Below, in pieces: positions 6,939 to 10,209 of a stretch of 10,209 nucleotides of DNA. The notes under the pieces were generated by a model. The model searched no databases. It was not told where the DNA came from and saw nothing but the letters and a program-made list of their open reading frames with translations. Origin of the DNA: an uncultured Clostridia bacterium (GTDB taxonomy: Bacteria > Bacillota > Clostridia > Oscillospirales > Oscillospiraceae). The translations under genes were made by a program, and so were the position numbers. The stretch is taken from contig CAMVOG010000071.1 in NCBI GenBank assembly GCA_947169005.1, positions 1 to 10,209 on the forward strand, read 5' to 3'. How positions within the stretch are numbered: the first letter of the stretch is position 1; the number at the start of each line of letters is the position of its first letter.

Positions 6939-6969
6939 AAAAGCGAACGGCCGCGGCCGTTCGCTTTTT
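6938..6969. terminator. Bidirectional terminator between the phosphodiesterase and DUF169 genes
   Basis: A 22-bp perfect palindrome (6943-6964) is flanked by A5 (6938-6942) on the left and T5 (6965-6969) on the right, so it works as an intrinsic terminator in both directions. It starts at the last base of the phosphodiesterase stop codon and ends five bases from the DUF169 stop codon. Confidence 0.93.
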
Positions 6970-6974
6970 ATATC

Positions 6975-7790
6975 TCATCGTTTCCCGGGTATCCATTCCA
7001 CGCCGGTTTCCAGGCCCCATTTCCGGAACATGTCGTTATAGAACTTGGGCCTTGCGTAATCCTCCTTGAGGTCGTAGGCAAGCTGCTTGAGGCCGAAGCC
7101 CTTTTCCGCCAGCTCCGTCCCGGCGGCGTACATGTCCGCCAGCGTGGAGAAGGCGATGGTGTAGATCATTTCATTTTCGCCCACCAGGGCCCGCTCAAAT
7201 TCCCCGGCGTCGGGGATGGAAACGTTGTAGAGCTTTTCCCCGTTCAGCACGGGCAGCAGCGCCGCGCCGCAGGAATCGCAGGTATCGAAGGCGGAGGTGG
7301 TGATGTTTCCCGTGTGCCACTTGCTGCTCATGAGCATCTGCCGCAGCTGGGAGGGCTCGCAGTAGATCAGCACCGCGTCGGGGATGAACTCGGCGCTTTC
7401 CAGGGGCGCGATGGCGAGGCCGTCCTTTTTCAGCTCCTCCTTGATGTAGGGGTATTCGTTGTGGAAGTGGCGATAGCTGACTTCCGGATCCCGGATGAAG
7501 TAGCCGCTGCCTACATAGCGCTCATCCTGCTCGTCGATCTCCCGCAGACGGAAATTGATGACTGGCCAGAGGCACCAATGGTCCTCCGCAAAGACCGCCA
7601 GGTGGTTGCGGGTGCGCCGCACGTAAGAAAAGGCCTGACATAGGGCGTAATGCTTGCCGCCCGCGGAGGGCTGCTCGCAGCGGGGCGGGACCTCGTCCCG
7701 ATTAATGAGCTTGATGGCCAGCGGGGCGGTTTTGAGGCTATAAAGCCGCTCCATTCCTTCTCCGATCTGATGCAGTTCCGTTAAGGTCAT
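6975..7790 (-). CDS. DUF169 family protein
   Basis: A predicted 271-residue soluble protein of the DUF169 (ArCR-like, COG2043) family, widespread in anaerobes and archaea and of unknown function. Family-like features are TAPLAIKLI near residues 21-29, the cysteine segment HYALCQAFSYVRR near 47-58, the ED.WC pair near 69-73, VLIYCEP near 140-146, and a later block with TSAFDTCDSCGAA. Six cysteines (38, 51, 73, 144, 171, 174) include a Cys-x-x-Cys; metal or redox binding is possible but unproven. There is no signal peptide or membrane segment. The start is ATG at 7790, with AGAGGAG seven bases upstream. An in-frame ATG at 7808 would add six residues but overlaps that site and follows a 5' hairpin. 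The gene has its own consensus promoter and ends at the bidirectional terminator. Family assignment is by pattern recall. Confidence 0.85.
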   Translation of the reverse strand: MTLTELHQIGEGMERLYSLKTAPLAIKLINRDEVPPRCEQPSAGGKHYALCQAFSYVRRTRNHLAVFAEDHWCLWPVINFRLREIDEQDERYVGSGYFIRDPEVSYRHFHNEYPYIKEELKKDGLAIAPLESAEFIPDAVLIYCEPSQLRQMLMSSKWHTGNITTSAFDTCDSCGAALLPVLNGEKLYNVSIPDAGEFERALVGENEMIYTIAFSTLADMYAAGTELAEKGFGLKQLAYDLKEDYARPKFYNDMFRKWGLETGVEWIPGKR

Positions 7791-7809
7791 TTCTCTGCTC
7801 CTCTCCATG

Positions 7810-7832
7810 GCCCGCTCCCGGCGGGCTTTTTT
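7810..7832 (+). terminator. Terminator-like hairpin at the 5' end of the DUF169 transcript
   Basis: GCCCGC (7810-7815) pairs with GCGGGC (7821-7826) over a 5-nt loop and is followed by T6 (7827-7832) on the plus strand, a compact intrinsic terminator for rightward transcription. No plus-strand gene ends just before it, so it would stop read-through or antisense transcripts crossing the DUF169 gene. On the minus strand the same stem forms the first bases of the DUF169 mRNA, where it could protect the 5' end. Confidence 0.65.
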
Positions 7833-7834
7833 CC

Positions 7835-7863
7835 ATTGTATGCCTTTCTGTTCCCCCTGTCAA
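7835..7863 (-). promoter_or_regulatory. Consensus sigma-70 promoter of the DUF169 gene
   Basis: On the minus strand, a perfect -35 TTGACA (7863-7858), a 17-bp spacer and -10 TACAAT (7840-7835). Transcription would start near 7828, about 38 nt before the ATG at 7790. It lies back-to-back with the promoter at 7873-7900; the two -35 boxes are only 9 bp apart. Confidence 0.82.
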
Positions 7864-7872
7864 GGCGGCCGC

Positions 7873-7900
7873 TTGCAAAGGGAGGAGAATGTGGTATACT
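7873..7900 (+). promoter_or_regulatory. Extended -10 promoter of the small membrane protein gene
   Basis: -35 TTGCAA (7873-7878), a 16-bp spacer and -10 TATACT (7895-7900), preceded by the extended-10 TG at 7892-7893. Transcription would start near 7907, with AAGGAGG following at 7916-7922. It diverges from the DUF169 promoter, so one bound protein could affect both. Confidence 0.75.
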
Positions 7901-7929
7901 GGATCAAACAATACGAAGGAGGCCGTGCT

Positions 7930-8232
7930 ATGGAAAACGCCGTTTCTTATCTTTTCTTTGCCTTTGCCGCCATGCTCCTGCTCTACGCGGGCGCGCTTTT
8001 TGCCGGAGGAAACCCGAATATGATCCCGCGCCATTGGGCCGCCGAGATCAAGAATCCCAAGCAATATGCCCGCGCCGTGGCCCTGGTGATCGCCCTGGTG
8101 GCCTGCTCTCCGGCCCTGGCCGGGCTCGTGGGGCTCTTTGCCGGGCCGGGGATCGCGCTGATCGTCCTGCTCGTCACGATGGTCCTCTTTATCTGGCTGG
8201 GGGTGCGCCTGGTACGGAAGTGGCTTGACTGA
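7930..8232 (+). CDS. Small three-helix membrane protein of unknown function
   Basis: A predicted 100-residue integral membrane protein that I do not recognise with confidence. Hydrophobic segments lie near residues 6-25, 47-70 and 73-92. A polar stretch, about 26-46 (GGNPNMIPRHWAAEIKNPKQ), links the first two helices, and the C-terminus is basic (RLVRKWLD). Size and layout recall small Firmicute membrane proteins of the DUF3784 type, but I see no diagnostic motif. The ATG at 7930 is fixed by AAGGAGG (7916-7922), seven bases upstream, just after the extended -10 promoter. Earlier in-frame starts (from 7807) would run through that promoter and the terminator-like hairpin and are rejected. It appears monocistronic, about 200 bp before the zinc-ribbon gene on the same strand. 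Confidence 0.85.
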   Translation: MENAVSYLFFAFAAMLLLYAGALFAGGNPNMIPRHWAAEIKNPKQYARAVALVIALVACSPALAGLVGLFAGPGIALIVLLVTMVLFIWLGVRLVRKWLD

Positions 8233-8258
8233 GGTCGTCCTGTCTGTCGGTACGGTCC

Positions 8259-8283
8259 CTGTCGCAACCCGTGACAGTCTATT
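8259..8283 (+). terminator. Weak hairpin after the small membrane protein gene
   Basis: CTGTCGC (8259-8265) pairs with GTGACAG (8271-8277), with one G-U pair and an AACCC loop, followed by TCTATT. A weak intrinsic terminator is possible; the tail is interrupted and the stem short. Confidence 0.35.
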
Positions 8284-8308
8284 TGACATTGCCAAATGCA
8301 AAAGTCAC

Positions 8309-8337
8309 GATACAGGGCGGCCCATATCTGCTATGAT
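8309..8337 (+). promoter_or_regulatory. Likely extended -10 promoter of the zinc-ribbon gene
   Basis: -10 TATGAT (8332-8337) is preceded by TG (8329-8330). At 17 bp upstream is GATACA (8309-8314), a poor -35, as is common with extended -10 promoters. GATACA recurs at 8335-8340, and GTATC at 8344-8348 makes a short inverted repeat over the start point. A TTGACA at 8283-8288 has no good -10 at 16-18 bp. Confidence 0.5.
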
Positions 8338-8380
8338 ACAAGCGTATCGGTCTATACAGACAGAACCAGGGAATAAGACA

Positions 8381-8399
8381 GCGGGGCCCCGTGCCCCGC
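8381..8399 (+). repeat. GC-rich hairpin in the zinc-ribbon gene leader
   Basis: GCGGGGC (8381-8387) and GCCCCGC (8393-8399) form a perfect 7-bp stem with a 5-nt loop, 20 bases before AGGAGG (8420-8425). There is no T-run, so it is not a terminator; it could influence translation or mRNA stability. Confidence 0.5.
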
Positions 8400-8431
8400 A
8401 AGGTCCAAACCGATAGAACAGGAGGAACGAC

Positions 8432-10209
8432 ATGGAGAAGTTTTGCAGAGAATGCGGCAAGCCTCTCGAGGAAGGCGTGCGCTTTTGCACGGAGTGCGGC
8501 GCCCCCGTTCTGGAGGAGGCAGCCCCTCAGCAGCCTGTGCAGCCTCAGCAGCCTGCGCAGCCCCAGCAGCCCGTGCAGCCTCAGCAGCCCGCGCAGCCTC
8601 AACAGCCTGTGCAGCCCCAGCAGCCGGCCCAGCCTCAGCAGGGCTACGGGTACGCAGGCGTAGGGCAGCAGCCCCCTGTGGCCGCTCCCGCTGCTCCCCA
8701 GCAGCCGACGTACAATCAGTCCCCGTATGGGCAGCAGCCCCGGCAGCCGTATCAGCAGCCTCAGTACCAGCAGCCGCAGTATACGCAGCAGTCCCCCTAC
8801 GGGCAGCAGGCGCCTCAGCAGCAGTACCAGCAGCCTCCGTATGGGCAGCAGCCCCCCCGGCAGCAGTACCAGCAGCCCCAGTACGGCCAGCAGCCCCAGT
8901 ACGGCCAGCAGCCCCAGTATGCGCAGCAGCCTCAGTATAACCAGGCTCCTCCGGCCCAGGCGAAGCCCAAGAAGAAAAAGACCTGGCTCATTCCGGTCAT
9001 CATCGTGCTGGTCCTGGCCATCGGAGCGGGCGCCTTCTTCGCCCTGCGCGGCGGCTTCGGCGGCAAGGGCGTCGGGGACGACTACGCCGCCCTCTGCGAC
9101 ATGACCAGCGTGGGTACCCAGAGCTACCTCTATGCTCGCCTGCTCACCGAGCAGCTCATCGGCACCGACGTGGCTACCGCTGAGCCCGATGAGATCAGCA
9201 AGCTCTTTACCGAGTGCCTCTCCGCCTGGAAGGCTACGGAGAACGCCTCCGGCAAGATCAGCTCCATGGCGGAGGCTCTGAGCAGCGATAAGCGCCTCGG
9301 CTCCCTGGACGCTTCCCGCATGAGCGGCTCCGTCTTCGTAACCACGGCTCTGGCCGCCGGGGAAGCGGCCCAGATGGCCGAGACTCTTTCCGCCGCCGAG
9401 AGCGTGGGCCGCTGCGGCACTCTGGCCGCGCAGCTCCAGGCCGACGCGGCCGTGGGCCTTTCCCGCGTGCAGGATATGCAGCGGGTCTATTCCGGCCGCG
9501 CCACCTCCATGCTGGATTGGGACAATGTGGCGGAAAATGCCGCCACCGGCTTCAGCGCCGTGGTCTTCCTCTCCGGCAGCGTGAACGGCGGCACCCGCAG
9601 CGTCCGCACCCTCAGCACCGGCCTCAAGGCGGGCTCCCTCGCCATCGACGGGGCGGATATCCTCGTGGACGTGGGCTCCACCGGCTCCTGCATCGTGGCG
9701 GGCCAGGGCGGCGGCGTCACGCTGAATCAGGACGAGGTGCGGGACTATCTGCCCGGCGGCGGCTCCTCCGTCATTTCCATCAACACCTATCCCGAGGACC
9801 CGGCGGAGCTGGGCATCACCTTCCACGCCAACGGCCTCGCCCTTTGGTTCGTTATTGACCGGGTGGGCGGCTTCACCATCACCCGCGGCAACAAGGACGG
9901 CGGCAACGGCGTCTCTGAGCCCAATGTGACAGGCGTGACTGTCGATCCCAACGGCATGGAGGAGGGCGATATCCGCGACACCCTGGAGCAGAACGGCGTG
10001 ACCCTGCCTCCTCCCGGCAGCGGCTCTGTTACTGACTTCCTGCCTCCCGCGGGCAACTCCAGCGATATTCAGCAGACCATTGACCGCATCAGCGGCGAGA
10101 ACACCGGCAGCCAGAACAGCGGCAGCACCACGCCCGCGACGCCCACCACCGTGGACGGCAACACCCTCACCATTCGCCGCGGCGAGGAGGGCGCGGGCAG
10201 CGGCGACAT
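8432..10209 (+). CDS. Zinc-ribbon, Gln/Pro/Tyr-rich, single-pass membrane protein (3'-truncated by window edge)
   Basis: An open frame of 592 codons without a stop before the window ends; function not recognised. ATG at 8432 has AGGAGG six bases upstream. Order of parts: a zinc ribbon, residues 1-24, with C5-x-x-C8 and C19-x-x-C22; a low-complexity linker, about 33-176, first six QQP(V/A)QP units and then Tyr-rich PYGQQ/QYQQP units; a basic patch KPKKKK (178-183); a transmembrane helix, about 185-206; and a long C-terminal region. The Lys patch before the helix predicts the zinc ribbon and linker inside, the C-terminal part outside. The outer part has an Ala/Ser-rich helical segment (about 215-370, with C222, C262, C328), a likely beta-rich segment (about 370-500, with C420), then a Gly/Ser/Thr/Pro-rich stretch running off the edge. 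A zinc ribbon followed by a membrane helix is a common Firmicute layout for poorly known envelope proteins. The product probably acts at the membrane; a sensor or envelope role is only a guess. Confidence 0.88.
   Translation, partial: MEKFCRECGKPLEEGVRFCTECGAPVLEEAAPQQPVQPQQPAQPQQPVQPQQPAQPQQPVQPQQPAQPQQGYGYAGVGQQPPVAAPAAPQQPTYNQSPYGQQPRQPYQQPQYQQPQYTQQSPYGQQAPQQQYQQPPYGQQPPRQQYQQPQYGQQPQYGQQPQYAQQPQYNQAPPAQAKPKKKKTWLIPVIIVLVLAIGAGAFFALRGGFGGKGVGDDYAALCDMTSVGTQSYLYARLLTEQLIGTDVATAEPDEISKLFTECLSAWKATENASGKISSMAEALSSDKRLGSLDASRMSGSVFVTTALAAGEAAQMAETLSAAESVGRCGTLAAQLQADAAVGLSRVQDMQRVYSGRATSMLDWDNVAENAATGFSAVVFLSGSVNGGTRSVRTLSTGLKAGSLAIDGADILVDVGSTGSCIVAGQGGGVTLNQDEVRDYLPGGGSSVISINTYPEDPAELGITFHANGLALWFVIDRVGGFTITRGNKDGGNGVSEPNVTGVTVDPNGMEEGDIRDTLEQNGVTLPPPGSGSVTDFLPPAGNSSDIQQTIDRISGENTGSQNSGSTTPATPTTVDGNTLTIRRGEEGAGSGD
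8528..8635 (+). repeat. Six tandem 18-bp units encoding QQP(V/A)QP
   Basis: Six consecutive 18-bp units encode QQPVQP and QQPAQP in strict alternation, so the higher-order unit is 36 bp repeated three times. Units differ mostly at third positions (CCT/CCC, CAG/CAA). They lie in frame within the zinc-ribbon gene. Such DNA can gain or lose units without a frameshift. Confidence 0.92.
8711..8944 (+). repeat. Tyr-Gly-Gln-rich imperfect repeats
   Basis: Residues 94-171 of the zinc-ribbon protein consist of imperfect PYGQQ, QYQQP and QQPQYG units with Tyr about every six residues in the last part. From 8879 the units are 18 bp long; the first two (8879-8896 and 8897-8914) are identical, followed by a variant and a partial unit. 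This points to recent duplication within the tract. Confidence 0.88.

Noticed and set aside
8528..8944. CRISPR array or other non-coding repeat array
   Set aside because: The repeats are short, contiguous, have no spacers, and encode an in-frame low-complexity linker.
8443..9104. Ala/Pro- and Ser/Arg-rich plus-strand frames overlapping the zinc-ribbon gene
   Set aside because: They are out-of-frame readings of the Gln/Pro repeats with no ribosome binding site of their own.
8279..9826. 515-codon open frame on the minus strand opposite the zinc-ribbon gene
   Set aside because: Its Leu/Arg-rich repeats are the antisense reading of the Gln/Pro codon repeats. The plus-strand frame has a Cys4 zinc ribbon, a perfect ribosome binding site and a membrane helix, so it is the real gene.

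Overview
The window looks like chromosomal DNA of a GC-rich anaerobic Clostridia-class Firmicute, most likely an Oscillospiraceae-type gut bacterium. This is inference from gene content and style: every gene has a strong AGGAGG-type ribosome binding site, there is an abundant-looking S-layer-homology (SLH) surface protein with a Gram-positive signal peptide, a DUF169 protein of the kind common in anaerobes, and GC-rich codon usage. No rRNA, tRNA, CRISPR array, transposase or phage gene is visible.

Layout. 1-1558 (+) is the 3' part of lepA (elongation factor 4), cut by the window's left edge. A convergent hairpin separates it from a minus-strand toxin-antitoxin operon (2199-1608: Phd/YefM-like antitoxin, then RelE/ParE-like toxin) with its own promoter and an operator-like palindrome over the -10 box. 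2260-2587 is a control region for the next gene: three abutting 11-bp elements, an extended -10 promoter and a leader of about 220 nt with three hairpins. 2588-4966 (+) encodes a secreted 792-residue SLH protein with codon bias typical of very high expression, closed by two hairpins, the second a textbook terminator. 5127-6938 (+) encodes a membrane-anchored glycerophosphodiester phosphodiesterase. It converges through a shared bidirectional terminator on a minus-strand DUF169 gene (7790-6975). Back-to-back promoters at 7835-7900 drive the DUF169 gene leftward and a 100-residue three-helix membrane protein rightward (7930-8232). From 8432 to the right edge runs an open gene for a zinc-ribbon / Gln-Pro-Tyr low-complexity / single-helix / extracellular protein with no stop codon in the window.

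How the parts relate. Most genes look like independent transcription units, each with its own promoter and usually a terminator. The only clear operon is the toxin-antitoxin pair (8-nt overlap). Three products (SLH protein, membrane phosphodiesterase, zinc-ribbon membrane protein) act at the cell envelope, but nothing shows that they form one system. I found no convincing new multi-gene system. The items most worth a second look are the membrane-tethered FUS-like low-complexity protein, the elaborate control region of the SLH gene, and the dual-use hairpin between the DUF169 gene and its promoter.
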